This document shows, one piece after another, positions 41,186-49,972 of a stretch of 64,000 nt of DNA (its first letter is position 1; every line of letters starts with the position of its first letter). This stretch comes from Microbacterium sp. (GTDB lineage: Bacteria > Actinomycetota > Actinomycetes > Actinomycetales > Microbacteriaceae). The notes under the pieces were generated by a model that had not been told where the DNA came from, searched no databases, and saw nothing but the letters and a program-made list of their open reading frames with translations. Made by a program: the position numbers and the translations under genes. Where the stretch lies: assembly GCA_017306415.1 (NCBI GenBank), contig JAFKIL010000009.1, positions 1 through 64,000 on the forward strand, given 5' to 3'.

Positions 41186-41965
41186 ATGAGCAACGACGCG
41201 ACGCGGCCGAAGATCGCCATCGCAGGGCGCCATCTGGCCAAGAAGTTCGGCCACGTTCAGGCCCTGAGCGACGCGAGCATCACCGTCCCGTCCGGCAAGG
41301 TCGTCGCCCTGTTCGGCGACAACGGGGCCGGCAAGTCGACCTTCCTCAAGCTCCTGCTCGGCATCCACCACAAGGATGCCGGCGAGCTCATCATCGGTGA
41401 CGAAGCGGTCGAGCTCCACTCGGTGCGCGACTCGCAGGAGCTCGGCGTCGACTGCGTGTACCAGGACCTGGCGCTCGCCCCCGACCTCTCGGTCGTCGAC
41501 AACATGTTCCTCGGCCACGAGGTTCCCGTGCGGGGAGCACTGGGCCGGCTCGGCTTCGTGGATCGTAAGGAGATGGAGGAGCGCGCGGACGACGCGCTGC
41601 GTCGCCTCTCGATCAAACTGCCCTCGCTCCGGGTCGCGGTCCAGGATCTGTCCGGCGGGCAGCGGCAGGCCGTTGCGGTGGCACGCGCGGTGATGTGGTC
41701 GAAGACCGCGGTGCTGATGGACGAGCCGACAGCGGCGCTGGGCGCACGTCAGAGCGAGATCGTCTGCGATCTGATGCGCACGGTGGCCGCCAGCGGACTC
41801 GGCGTCCTGGTCGTCTCCCACGACCTCCCGCGCGTGCTCAAGGTGGCCGACGACGTCACCATCATCTGGCGGGGGAAGACCGCACTCGAGGCGCCGGCGG
41901 CCGGGCTGACGGTGCCCGAGGTGGTGTCGACGATGGTCGGCTACCAGGTCGGAGAGGCAGCATGA
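41186..41965 (+). CDS. Sugar ABC transporter ATP-binding protein (single domain)
   Basis: This is a 259-residue ATPase with Walker A GDNGAGKST, signature LSGGQRQAV, Walker B VLMDEPTAALG and SHDLPRV. The RbsA/XylG family usually has two ATPase domains in about 500 residues; this one has one, like FrcA, and must act as a homodimer. The stop overlaps the permease start (ATGA). Confidence 0.88.
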   Translation: MSNDATRPKIAIAGRHLAKKFGHVQALSDASITVPSGKVVALFGDNGAGKSTFLKLLLGIHHKDAGELIIGDEAVELHSVRDSQELGVDCVYQDLALAPDLSVVDNMFLGHEVPVRGALGRLGFVDRKEMEERADDALRRLSIKLPSLRVAVQDLSGGQRQAVAVARAVMWSKTAVLMDEPTAALGARQSEIVCDLMRTVAASGLGVLVVSHDLPRVLKVADDVTIIWRGKTALEAPAAGLTVPEVVSTMVGYQVGEAA

Positions 41966-43020
41966 CCATGACCGACAAGAACGCCTCCGCCGCCACGATC
42001 GCCGTCGACGACGCCGCCGACACGCGTGCGGTGCGTCAGGCGCACCCGCTCGTCCGCTGGCTCGGAGCCAGCGGCACGTGGGTGCTCCTTCTCGACATCG
42101 CCCTGATCGCCCTGTTCTCGATCATCTCGCCCGGCAACGTCTTCTGGTCTCTGCAGAACCTCGAGTCGATGCTGCTCGCCGGCACCGTCACGGTCCTCCT
42201 CGCGCTCGGCATCGCCCTCCTCCTCGGGGCCGGAGCGATCGACCTGTCCGTCGGCTCGAACCTCGTCTTCTCCTCCGTGGTGGCCGCCCTCACGATCCAG
42301 GCCCTCGCGCCCTACGGCGTCCCGCTCGCGATCACGATGGGCGCGATCGCAGCATTGCTCGCCGGCGCGCTCTTCGGCCTTCTCAACGGCGTGATCATCG
42401 GCCTGTTCGACGTGAACAGCCTCATCGCCACCCTGGGAACGACGGGAGTCGGCCTCGCCGCCGCCCTGCTGTTGACGGGTGGATCCGACATCGGAGGGAT
42501 GCCGGCGGAGCTTCAGGCCGGCTTCGGCTTGAACACCGTGCTCGGTTTCATCCCCGTCCCGTTCCTGATCGCCGTGGTCTCCTGCGTCGTCCTGACCGTG
42601 ATCCTCCGCCGCACTCGGTTCGGCTCCCGCACCCTTGCGATCGGCTCTCTCCGCCTCGCCGCGGAGCGCTCGGGCGTGCGGGTGCGCTGGCACCTCCTCA
42701 CACTCGCCGTGATGACGGGAGTGCTCGCCGGCATCTCCGGATTCATCTCGCTCAGTCAGTTCGGCGCGACGACGGTGACCGGGCACTCGAACGACGCACT
42801 CGCCGCGGTGACGGCGGTCGTCATCGGTGGCACCCGGCTCGAGGGCGGCCGGGTCAGCCTCGCAGGCGCGGTATGGGGCACGGCGCTGTCCGTCATCCTT
42901 CAGGGCGGTCTCGTCATCATGGGCGTCCCGTCGTTCTGGCAGCTGGGCGCGCTCGGACTCGTCCTGATCGTCGCGGTCGTCCTCGACCGCATCCAGGCTC
43001 ACCGTCGTCCGGTGCTCTGA
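41962..43020 (+). CDS. Sugar ABC transporter permease, RbsC type
   Basis: This 352-residue permease has eight to ten membrane segments and the RbsC-family motif AGAIDLSVGSNLVFSSVVAA. A conserved GGTRLEGGRVSLAGAVWG sits in the C-terminal half. It forms the channel for the sugar delivered by the 40109 lipoprotein and is energised by the 41186 ATPase. The start overlaps the ATPase stop. Confidence 0.88.
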   Translation: MTMTDKNASAATIAVDDAADTRAVRQAHPLVRWLGASGTWVLLLDIALIALFSIISPGNVFWSLQNLESMLLAGTVTVLLALGIALLLGAGAIDLSVGSNLVFSSVVAALTIQALAPYGVPLAITMGAIAALLAGALFGLLNGVIIGLFDVNSLIATLGTTGVGLAAALLLTGGSDIGGMPAELQAGFGLNTVLGFIPVPFLIAVVSCVVLTVILRRTRFGSRTLAIGSLRLAAERSGVRVRWHLLTLAVMTGVLAGISGFISLSQFGATTVTGHSNDALAAVTAVVIGGTRLEGGRVSLAGAVWGTALSVILQGGLVIMGVPSFWQLGALGLVLIVAVVLDRIQAHRRPVL

Positions 43021-43037
43021 GGAAAGGGGATGCTCTG

Positions 43038-44291
43038 ATGTCGGAGTCCATCGATCAGCTGGACATGCGCCAGGCCAATCTGGCGCTCGTGCTCGGCGAG
43101 ATCATCCGGGAACCACGGACACGCGCACAGCTCGCGACCGACATCGCCATGACCCGAGGCGCGGTCGGCAGCCTGGTCGGTGAACTGATCTCACGGGGTC
43201 TCGTCCGGCTCGAGTCCGCATCCAGCAACGGAGGCGTCGGCCGCCCAGGGCAAGTGGTCGAGGCCGTCGCCACCCGAGCACACGCGATCGGTGTCAGCTT
43301 CAGCCCGCCCTACGTGATCGGCACGGCGGTTGATCTCGTCGGACACGTGGTCCACCACGAGAAGGTCACGCTCGTCGAGCGCCACACGCCCATCGAGGAC
43401 CTCATCGCCATCACCCGCGAGGTCGTGGATCGTCTGGACCGCACGGTTCGGGCCGAGTCGCCGGATTCGGTGCTCGCCGGCGTCGCGGTGGGCGTCCCCG
43501 ACCTCGTCGACTCCGTCGCGGGGATCGTCCGCCGTTCGCCGACAGTCGGACTCACGGACTACCCGCTGGCGAGCGTCCTGCGCTCTGAGCTCTCCCACAT
43601 CACCCCTCAGGTGGCCATCGACAGCGATGCGACTTACGGGGCACTGGCCGAGTCGCGCCGTCGAGGAGCGGACGGCGGGAGGAATCTGCTCTATCTGACG
43701 GGGTCCACCGCGATGGGCGGCGGGATCATCGCCGATGGAGCACCGTTCCGCGGATCCCTCGGATACGCCGGCGAGGTCGGACACATGGTGATCAACCCCG
43801 ACGGCAAGCTCTGCGTGTGTGGGAACCTCGGATGCTGGGAGTCCGAGGTGGGACTCAACGCCTTCCTCGCCCTCGCCGCCGAGCCGGAAGACCCGGTGCG
43901 CGACCCCGCCATAGACGGCGACGAGCGCGTCGCCGCACTCGTCCAGCGCGCCGAAGACGGAGACCCCCGCACCCTGCAGGCCATCCAGCAGGTCGCCCGA
44001 TATCTCGGACTCGGCGTCTCGAGCCTGATCAACATCTTCAATCCGGACACCGTGATCCTGGGTGGCTACTTCATCCGGCTCTTCCCGTTCCTCGTGCAAC
44101 CCGTTCAGCGGATCGTGCACGAACGGGTGCTGTCCGAGCGGCTCGTCAGCTGCCGCATCCTTCAGTCCGACCTGGAGATGTACGCGGGCGCGATCGGAGC
44201 GGGCATCGCCACCATCGACTCCCTGGTCGCTGATCCGGCCCTCGTTCCCGACCTCGCGCGATCCGACGCGTCGACAGCGTCCGGTCACTGA
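43038..44291 (+). CDS. ROK-family transcriptional regulator
   Basis: This 417-residue protein has an N-terminal winged helix (RTRAQLATDIAMTRGAVGSLV, GRPGQ) followed by a ROK domain. The zinc site C-V-C-G-N-L-G-C-W-E and the GYAGEVGHMVINPDGK motif are intact. The ATP-binding start of true ROK kinases (DxGGT) is not evident, as in NagC/XylR-type regulators. It probably binds a sugar and controls this operon, whose last genes follow it. A GGAAAGGGG site lies 8 nt upstream of the ATG. Confidence 0.83.
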   Translation: MSESIDQLDMRQANLALVLGEIIREPRTRAQLATDIAMTRGAVGSLVGELISRGLVRLESASSNGGVGRPGQVVEAVATRAHAIGVSFSPPYVIGTAVDLVGHVVHHEKVTLVERHTPIEDLIAITREVVDRLDRTVRAESPDSVLAGVAVGVPDLVDSVAGIVRRSPTVGLTDYPLASVLRSELSHITPQVAIDSDATYGALAESRRRGADGGRNLLYLTGSTAMGGGIIADGAPFRGSLGYAGEVGHMVINPDGKLCVCGNLGCWESEVGLNAFLALAAEPEDPVRDPAIDGDERVAALVQRAEDGDPRTLQAIQQVARYLGLGVSSLINIFNPDTVILGGYFIRLFPFLVQPVQRIVHERVLSERLVSCRILQSDLEMYAGAIGAGIATIDSLVADPALVPDLARSDASTASGH

Positions 44292-44333
44292 CCACATCTC
44301 GACCCAGGCGCAACGCCTCAGAAAGGAAGCACC

Positions 44334-45188
44334 ATGACATCCACGACCGATCCCACGCTCGCCGACACGCAGGCGGATGTCGCACAAGCGCTCATCCGTG
44401 GTCTCGTCGAAGGAGACGTCGCCGGCGTGAAGGCGTTGTTCGCCGGCCCCGCCGACATCGACGACCCCGCCGCGGGCCGACAGATCGACGGTGGATTCGA
44501 CCGGCTCGTGCGTGAGTGGGCTCCTGCACACATCACGCGTGTCACGTCCGTGGAGCTCGCGCACCACACCGCCGGGAAGGATGGTCGCTTCTCCGCCACC
44601 GAGTTCCACCTGGTGCTCGACAAGGACGGCCAGGACAAGGACCTCGACATCGTGGTCGTGAGCGAGTTCGGCGAAGACGGCGGGCTCGTCCGCAACCGCC
44701 TCTACTACCGGCTCGCCCGGGTGACCGGGGTCCAGCATCAGCGCACTCGCATCCTCGGCGAGGAGCCGATTCACCTCGCGCCGTTCAACCCCGTTCTGGA
44801 CCAGTACCAGAAAGCGCTTCGCCAGGGCGATCCGGACGGGCAGGCCGACACCTTCTCCGAAGACGGGGTCTTCAACGGACACGGGGAGTCGCAGGATCTC
44901 CGTGACGGCCTGGGCATGGGCGTATACGAGGGGCGGGATGCGATTCGAGCGGTGCTGCGTCAGATGTTCGACATCGGCGACGAGGAGGCGGGCCACCAGG
45001 GCGAGGAGCACGCCGGTGCCCATATCGAGAAGCTCAATGTGATCGACGACGGCGTCACGACCGTCCTCGAGTTCAACATCGTGCACGAGAACCACCCCCT
45101 CAATCGCACGTCTGCCGGGGTGGCCGCGTACGAGCTCGGCGAGGACGGACTTCTCAAGGAGGCGCGGGTCTATGACGAAGCGTGGTGA
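44334..45188 (+). CDS. Protein with two SnoaL-like (NTF2-fold) domains
   Basis: This is a 284-residue protein. Both halves begin with the SnoaL pattern: LADTQADVAQALIRGLVEGDV in the first, then NPVLDQYQKALRQGDPDGQA with FSEDGVFNGHGES in the second. Each half ends in strands (VVVSEFGEDGGLVRNRLYYRL; LEFNIVHENHP). NTF2-like folds serve as isomerases, hydrolases or binding modules. A duplicated form between a ROK regulator and a GH1 enzyme is unusual and of unknown role; it may bind or modify an aglycone or the imported glycoside. It overlaps GH1 by 17 nt. Confidence 0.7.
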   Translation: MTSTTDPTLADTQADVAQALIRGLVEGDVAGVKALFAGPADIDDPAAGRQIDGGFDRLVREWAPAHITRVTSVELAHHTAGKDGRFSATEFHLVLDKDGQDKDLDIVVVSEFGEDGGLVRNRLYYRLARVTGVQHQRTRILGEEPIHLAPFNPVLDQYQKALRQGDPDGQADTFSEDGVFNGHGESQDLRDGLGMGVYEGRDAIRAVLRQMFDIGDEEAGHQGEEHAGAHIEKLNVIDDGVTTVLEFNIVHENHPLNRTSAGVAAYELGEDGLLKEARVYDEAW

Positions 45189-46584
45189 CTTCGTCTGGGG
45201 GGTGTCCACGGCGGCGTATCAGATCGAGGGCGCGGCAGCCGACGGCGGCCGCGGGCCCTCGATCTGGGACACGTTCTCACACGAACCCGGTCGGGTGCTC
45301 CACGGCGACACGGGCGATGTGGCGACGGATCACTATCACCGTCTCGAGGAGGACCTCGATCTGCTCGCCGCCCTCGGCGTCGACGTCTACCGATTCTCCT
45401 TCTCCTGGTCGCGCGTGCTTCCGTACGGACGCGGCGAGGTCAACGAGGAGGGGCTCCGGTTCTACGACTGCCTCATCGACGGTCTGATCGCCCGCGGCAT
45501 CCAGCCGGTCCCGACGCTCTATCACTGGGACCTGCCCCAGGCGCTCCAGGACGAGGGCGGTTGGGCGGCACGGGCGACGATCGACGCGTTTCTGGAATAC
45601 ACCGACCTCATGGCCCGTCGCTACGGCTCGCGGGTCACCATGTGGACGACGGTCAACGAGCCGTGGGTCGCGACCTACCTCGGGAACTCCGTCGGCGTCC
45701 ATGCCCCGGGCATCCGCGACCACGCCGTCGCTGCGGCGGTGCACCACAATCTCCTTCTCGCGCACTCAGCCGCAGCCGAACGACTCCGCCGCTTGGTGCC
45801 GAACGCATTCGTGGGTATCGCGCTCAACATGAGCTTCATCTATCCCGCTGTCGACACCCCGCTCTCCCGTCGCGCCGCTCAGCTCGCATTCGACCAGCTG
45901 GTGATGTCGTTCCTGGAGCCGCTGCGATCCGGTCGTTACCCGGAGTCGATCGTCGGCTTCAGTGAGCGCTGGGTCGTCGGTGCCGGGATCGTCGAATCCG
46001 GCGATCTCGAGCAGATCGCGGGATCCCTCGACTTCCTCTCGATCAACGAGTATCACCCGCGTTACGTCGTCGACCCCGAAGACCTCGCCGCTGCGCGTCT
46101 CGCCGGCTTCTCCGGCGGCTCGCCGTCGCCGTTCGCCGTCGGCCTCCCGTACCTCGACGTGGAGCCGTACGGCGTGCCGCACAGCGCCGGGGGATGGATG
46201 ATCGTCCCGAGAGGCCTCACCGACCTCCTCGTCGAGGTCGGCGAGCTGGTACCCGGTCTCCCGCTCTACATCAGCGAGAACGGGACGACCGCGGCCGACT
46301 ATCCCGACCAGAACGGCGACGTCATCGACGACGCACGCGTCGCTTACCTCGACTCCCATATCGCGGCGGCCCTGGATGCGATCGACGCCGGGGTGAACCT
46401 CCGCGGGTATTTCCTGTGGAGCTTCCTCGACAACTTCGAGTGGGCCGAGGGGTACTCGCAGCGGTTCGGGATCGTCTATGTCGACTACCCGACCCGGCAG
46501 CGCACGCCCAAACGGAGTTTCGGGTGGTATCGCGATCGCATCGCCCGCGGCCCCTCCGCCGCGCTGCTCACCGAAGGGGCGTGA
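45172..46584 (+). CDS. Glycoside hydrolase family 1 beta-glucosidase-like
   Basis: This 470-residue GH1 enzyme has FVWGVSTAAYQIEGA at the start, the acid/base E163 in TTVNEPW, the nucleophile E369 in YISENGT, and the late W-S-F-L-D-N-F-E-W-A-E-G-Y motif that contacts the sugar. The EW after the loop indicates glucose-type binding, not 6-phospho specificity. It has no signal peptide, so it cleaves an imported beta-glucoside. The start is inside the end of the SnoaL gene. Confidence 0.88.
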   Translation: MTKRGDFVWGVSTAAYQIEGAAADGGRGPSIWDTFSHEPGRVLHGDTGDVATDHYHRLEEDLDLLAALGVDVYRFSFSWSRVLPYGRGEVNEEGLRFYDCLIDGLIARGIQPVPTLYHWDLPQALQDEGGWAARATIDAFLEYTDLMARRYGSRVTMWTTVNEPWVATYLGNSVGVHAPGIRDHAVAAAVHHNLLLAHSAAAERLRRLVPNAFVGIALNMSFIYPAVDTPLSRRAAQLAFDQLVMSFLEPLRSGRYPESIVGFSERWVVGAGIVESGDLEQIAGSLDFLSINEYHPRYVVDPEDLAAARLAGFSGGSPSPFAVGLPYLDVEPYGVPHSAGGWMIVPRGLTDLLVEVGELVPGLPLYISENGTTAADYPDQNGDVIDDARVAYLDSHIAAALDAIDAGVNLRGYFLWSFLDNFEWAEGYSQRFGIVYVDYPTRQRTPKRSFGWYRDRIARGPSAALLTEGA

Positions 46585-46592
46585 CGGCGCAC

Positions 46593-47588
46593 CTACCCGA
46601 GCATTCCGCGCTCCCGCATGTCCTCGACGGTCTCGATGATCGTCGCCTCAGCCGGGCGGGGCGCGAACCCGAGCTCAGTCTTGGCCCGCTCGTTGTGGAT
46701 CACCAAGCCGGGGAGGTCATCGCCGGGCACCTCCTCGGTCGGCGCCTTCGCGGCGAGGTCGCCGAAGTGGTCGCGCAGGAGGGTGGCGACGCCGAGCCAG
46801 CTGATGGTGGGTCCGTCGGCGAGCAGGAGGTAGCGCTTGCCCGCGGCATCCGGGGTCGACATGGCGGCCAGATGGGCGGCTGACACGTCCCGGACGTCGG
46901 CGATGCCGAACCGCTGCCGGGGGGCGAGGGGCATGTGGCCGCCGAGGATCGCCGCGAACGCCTGGAGCGACGAACGCGCGTCGGAGGTCAGCGACGGCCC
47001 CGCGATCCACGTGGGGTTGAGCGCGACCAGTTCGAGGCCGGCGCCCTGCTGCTCGACGAAGTCCCACGCGGCGCGCTCGGCGACCGCCTTGGAGAGCGGG
47101 TAGGCGGGCAGGTCGGGGGTCTCCGGGTCGGTCCAGTCGCTCTCGTCGTACTCGCGTGCGCCGTCCGCGTTCACGGGCTTGGGGGAGTAGCCGACGGCGG
47201 CGAAGGATGAGGTGAGCACGACGCGGCGGACTCCGGCGCGGGCAGCGGCGCGCAGAACCCGCACGGTCCCGTCGTGGGCCGGGGTGACGACGAGCTCGCG
47301 GGGCTCCGTGGCGTGGGTCATCGGCGTGGCGAGGTGGTACACGCCGTCGACGCCGTCGGTCGCGGCATCCCACCCCGCATCGTCGGTGAGGGACGCGACC
47401 ACGAGTTCGAGGTCGGTGTCGTCCGCCCCGCCGCGGCGCACGGCCTCTCGAAGCGCCGGTTCGCCGTCGAGCGAGCGCACGGTCGTCCGCACGTGGACGC
47501 CGGTGTTCAGGAGGTCGGTGAGGACGCGGGTGCCGAGGTAGCCGGAGCCGCCGGTGACGAGGACGTTATTCGTGTCAGAAGGTGTCAT
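46593..47588 (-). CDS. Extended SDR, dihydroflavonol/aldehyde-reductase-like
   Basis: This 331-residue NAD(P)-dependent extended SDR has NNVLVTGGSGYLGTRVLTDL, DGVYHLATPM, a catalytic serine in VVLTSSFAAVG and Y-P-L-S-K in LPAYPLSKAVAE. It resembles dihydroflavonol-reductase-like aldehyde reductases that detoxify aldehydes. It is transcribed from a MerR-controlled promoter that lies over the end of the merR gene (47595-47625). The ATG follows the -10 position by 6 nt, so the mRNA is probably leaderless. Confidence 0.82.
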   Translation of the reverse strand: MTPSDTNNVLVTGGSGYLGTRVLTDLLNTGVHVRTTVRSLDGEPALREAVRRGGADDTDLELVVASLTDDAGWDAATDGVDGVYHLATPMTHATEPRELVVTPAHDGTVRVLRAAARAGVRRVVLTSSFAAVGYSPKPVNADGAREYDESDWTDPETPDLPAYPLSKAVAERAAWDFVEQQGAGLELVALNPTWIAGPSLTSDARSSLQAFAAILGGHMPLAPRQRFGIADVRDVSAAHLAAMSTPDAAGKRYLLLADGPTISWLGVATLLRDHFGDLAAKAPTEEVPGDDLPGLVIHNERAKTELGFAPRPAEATIIETVEDMRERGMLG

Positions 47589-47594
47589 GTCCTC

Positions 47595-47625
47595 AGCAGA
47601 ACAGACCTCAAGCGCTTGAGGTCAA
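47595..47625 (-). promoter_or_regulatory. MerR-type promoter and operator of the reductase gene
   Basis: The minus strand reads TTGACC (47620-47625), a 19-bp spacer, then a weak -10 TCTGCT (47595-47600). The spacer holds the 20-bp palindrome GACCTCAAGCGCTTGAGGTC. A 19-bp spacer with the operator between the boxes is the hallmark of MerR-activated promoters. It overlaps the stop codon of merR. The -10 ends 6 nt before the ATG at 47588. Confidence 0.75.
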
Positions 47626-48068
47626 GCTGCGCGCATCACGTGTTCCAGCTCCGGAAGGATCTCGTTCACTCGGAGCTGCGCCGCCGCCTCGCCGCTCGCG
47701 TCGCCGCGATCGCGGGCATCCCAGAGCGCCGCCTTGCGCTCGAGGTACTCCCGATGGACCTGGAGGGTGGCGATCTCGATCTCGACGCGCTCGGCGTGCC
47801 GCAGGAGGATGTCGCGCTGATCGCCGGCGGCCGCATGGCCGAGGCGCCGGTTGGCCTGATAGGTGCGCATGTCGTCGATGCCGACGCCCATGGCACGCAG
47901 GCAGGCCAGCGCCTGCAGCGCGTCGACGTCGCTCTCGCGATAGCGGCGGTGTCCGCTGCTGTCGTCGCGGGCGACCGGGCCGATCAGCCCGACCTGCTCG
48001 TAGTAGCGCAGCGTGGGCTCGCTGAGGCCGGTCAGTCGCGACGTCTCCTGGATGGTCAGCATCGTCAT
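47622..48068 (-). CDS. MerR-family regulator
   Basis: This 148-residue regulator has MLTIQETSRLTGLSEPTLRY, YEQVGLIGP and HRRYRESDVDALQAL, the MerR winged helix, followed by a long coiled-coil dimerisation helix (HAERVEIEIATLQVHREYLERK). Only one cysteine is present, so it is not a SoxR or metal-thiol sensor. The operator half-sites recall MerR-type CCTCAAG boxes. It controls its own promoter and the reductase gene downstream. The start ATG follows TGCAAT by 6 nt. Confidence 0.85.
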   Translation of the reverse strand: MTMLTIQETSRLTGLSEPTLRYYEQVGLIGPVARDDSSGHRRYRESDVDALQALACLRAMGVGIDDMRTYQANRRLGHAAAGDQRDILLRHAERVEIEIATLQVHREYLERKAALWDARDRGDASGEAAAQLRVNEILPELEHVMRAA

Positions 48069-48074
48069 GCCCCG

Positions 48075-48105
48075 ATTGCATCACACCTCAAGCGCTTGAA
48101 GTCAA
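48075..48105 (-). promoter_or_regulatory. MerR-type promoter and operator of merR itself
   Basis: The minus strand reads TTGACT (48100-48105), a 19-bp spacer, and TGCAAT (48075-48080). The spacer contains TCAAGCGCTTGAGGT, one arm differing from the reductase operator by one base. The ATG at 48068 follows after 6 nt, so merR is leaderless and probably autoregulated. Confidence 0.75.
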
Positions 48106-48191
48106 TGGATGGCCCGGGCTGCGTCGGAGAATTAGTGTGGGCCTGCCCGCGATCCGATCGGCCGCGGCAGAGCGAAGGCACAGAGGTGTGG

Positions 48192-49022
48192 ATGTCGAAG
48201 AAGAAGCCCCCCGGATCGTCGGCGAAAGGCCTGCCCGGCAGCGTGTACAAGGCCGAGCTCGAACGCCTGCAGATCGAGCTCGTGGAGATGCAGCAGTGGG
48301 TCGCCGAGACGGGCGCACGCGTGCTCGTGATCTTCGAGGGCCGGGATGCGGCGGGGAAGGGCGGCGCGATCAAGCGGGTCATGAAGCACCTGAACCCCCG
48401 GCACGCGCGGGTGGTCGCGCTCCCGAAGCCCGCCAAGAAGGAGCGCGGGCAGTGGTACTTCCAGCGCTACGTGCAGCACCTGCCGACGAAGGGCGAGATC
48501 GTGCTGTTCGACCGGTCCTGGTACAACAGGGCCGGCGTCGAGCACGTGATGGGCTACTGCGCGGATGAGGAGTACCGCCGGTTCCTCCGCCAGGCGCCCG
48601 CCGTCGAGCACCTGCTGATCGAAGACGGCATCATCCTGCTCAAGTACTGGTTCTCCGTCTCGGACGAGGAGCAGCAGACGCGCTTCGAGCGCCGTCTCGA
48701 GGACCCCCTGCGCCGCTGGAAGCTCTCGCCCACGGACCGCGACTCGGTCCTGCGGTGGGAGGACTACTCGCGCGCGAAGGATGCGATGTTCGCCGCCACC
48801 GACACGAAGGAGTCGCCGTGGTGGACGGTCGAGAGCGACGACAAGCGCAGTGCGCGCCTCAACATGATCAGCCACTTCGTCGACAGCATCCCGTATCACC
48901 ACCTGGAGTGGACGGACATCGACGTCCCCGCGCGACCCGCGGCCGACGATTACGAGCGGCCGCCGGTCGGCCAGTTCCACTACGTCCCCGACATCGCCTC
49001 CGAACTCTCCTCGAAGAAGTGA
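48192..49022 (+). CDS. ppk2: Polyphosphate kinase 2 (PPK2)
   Basis: This 276-residue PPK2-family phosphotransferase has Walker A GRDAAGKGG, Walker B and lid region LFDRSWYNRAGVE, the W-Y-F-Q-R-Y substrate segment and ILLKYWFSVSDEEQQ-R-F-E-R-R. PPK2 transfers phosphate between polyphosphate and nucleotides. At 276 residues with one domain it is probably class I (acts on nucleoside diphosphates), but subclasses cannot be assigned safely. It is followed after 11 nt by a lipid kinase. The ATG at 48192 has AGAGGTGTG just upstream. Confidence 0.88.
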   Translation: MSKKKPPGSSAKGLPGSVYKAELERLQIELVEMQQWVAETGARVLVIFEGRDAAGKGGAIKRVMKHLNPRHARVVALPKPAKKERGQWYFQRYVQHLPTKGEIVLFDRSWYNRAGVEHVMGYCADEEYRRFLRQAPAVEHLLIEDGIILLKYWFSVSDEEQQTRFERRLEDPLRRWKLSPTDRDSVLRWEDYSRAKDAMFAATDTKESPWWTVESDDKRSARLNMISHFVDSIPYHHLEWTDIDVPARPAADDYERPPVGQFHYVPDIASELSSKK

Positions 49023-49033
49023 GCACACCGACC

Positions 49034-49972
49034 ATGCGCATCGCCATTGTGTGGAATCCGTCCAAGACCGAGAAGGACGTCCTCTCGGACGCGCTCGCCG
49101 AGGTGCTGCCCGACGCCGCGGGTGACGTCCTCTGGTTCGAGACGACCGCGGAGGATCCCGGCCGCGGCGCCGCGGCAGCCGCGCTCGAGACGGGAGCGGA
49201 GCTGCTGATCGTCGCGGGGGGTGATGGGACGGTCCGCGCCGTCGCGGAGTACGTCGCGGACTCGGGCTCCGACGTCGAGGTGGCCATCATCCCGCTCGGC
49301 ACCGGCAATCTGTTCGCCCGGAATCTGGATGTGCCGGTGAACGACGTACCGGGGGCCTTCCGGCGCGCACTGGAGGGCGACGCCCACGCGGTCGACGTCG
49401 GATGGGTCGAGGTCGCCGACGCAGGCGATGTCTCGCGCCACGGGTTCGTCGTCATGCTCGGATTCGGTCTCGACGCGCAGATGATCGTCGAGACCGACGA
49501 CGATCTCAAGGCGCGGGTCGGCTGGCTCGCGTACGTCGAGTCGCTCGGCCGGGCCGTGTCGGGCAGCGAGACGCTGTCGTTCACGATCACCGCGGATGAC
49601 GGACCAGAGCGAGTCGAGACCGGGCACACCCTCCTCGTCGGCAACTGCGGGACGCTGCAGGGCGGGGTCACGCTCATGCCCGAGGCCGACCCGTCCGACG
49701 GCGAACTGGACTACGTCGTCGTCAGTGCGGAAGGACTCGCTCAGTGGCTGGCGACCGTGAAGACGATCGTGTGGGACCACGGGGTCAAGCGCCTCGTCGG
49801 CTCGGGGGAGAAGGCGGCCCCGGCCGATACGGAGTCGCTGAGCCGGGGGCGGGCATCCACCCTCGCGGTGAGTCTGCCCGAACCGCGCCTCCTCGAGATC
49901 GACGGGGAGGAGCTCGGCGAGACACGGGAGTTCACCGTGACGGTCCAGCCCTCCGCGCTGAGGGTGCGATGA
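49034..49972 (+). CDS. Diacylglycerol-kinase-family lipid kinase
   Basis: This 312-residue protein has the DAGK catalytic domain: AIVWNPSKTEKDV at the N-terminus, VAGGDGTVRAVAEYV with the GGDGT motif, and IIPLGTGNLFARNLD. Then follow the YegS/DgkB-type C-terminal strands (FGLDAQMIVETDDD, LMPEADPSDGELDY). It phosphorylates a diacylglycerol-like or other lipid using ATP at the membrane. The stop overlaps the PAP2 start (ATGA), pairing a lipid kinase with a lipid phosphatase. A co-regulated lipid-phosphate cycle is inferred. Confidence 0.86.
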   Translation: MRIAIVWNPSKTEKDVLSDALAEVLPDAAGDVLWFETTAEDPGRGAAAAALETGAELLIVAGGDGTVRAVAEYVADSGSDVEVAIIPLGTGNLFARNLDVPVNDVPGAFRRALEGDAHAVDVGWVEVADAGDVSRHGFVVMLGFGLDAQMIVETDDDLKARVGWLAYVESLGRAVSGSETLSFTITADDGPERVETGHTLLVGNCGTLQGGVTLMPEADPSDGELDYVVVSAEGLAQWLATVKTIVWDHGVKRLVGSGEKAAPADTESLSRGRASTLAVSLPEPRLLEIDGEELGETREFTVTVQPSALRVR

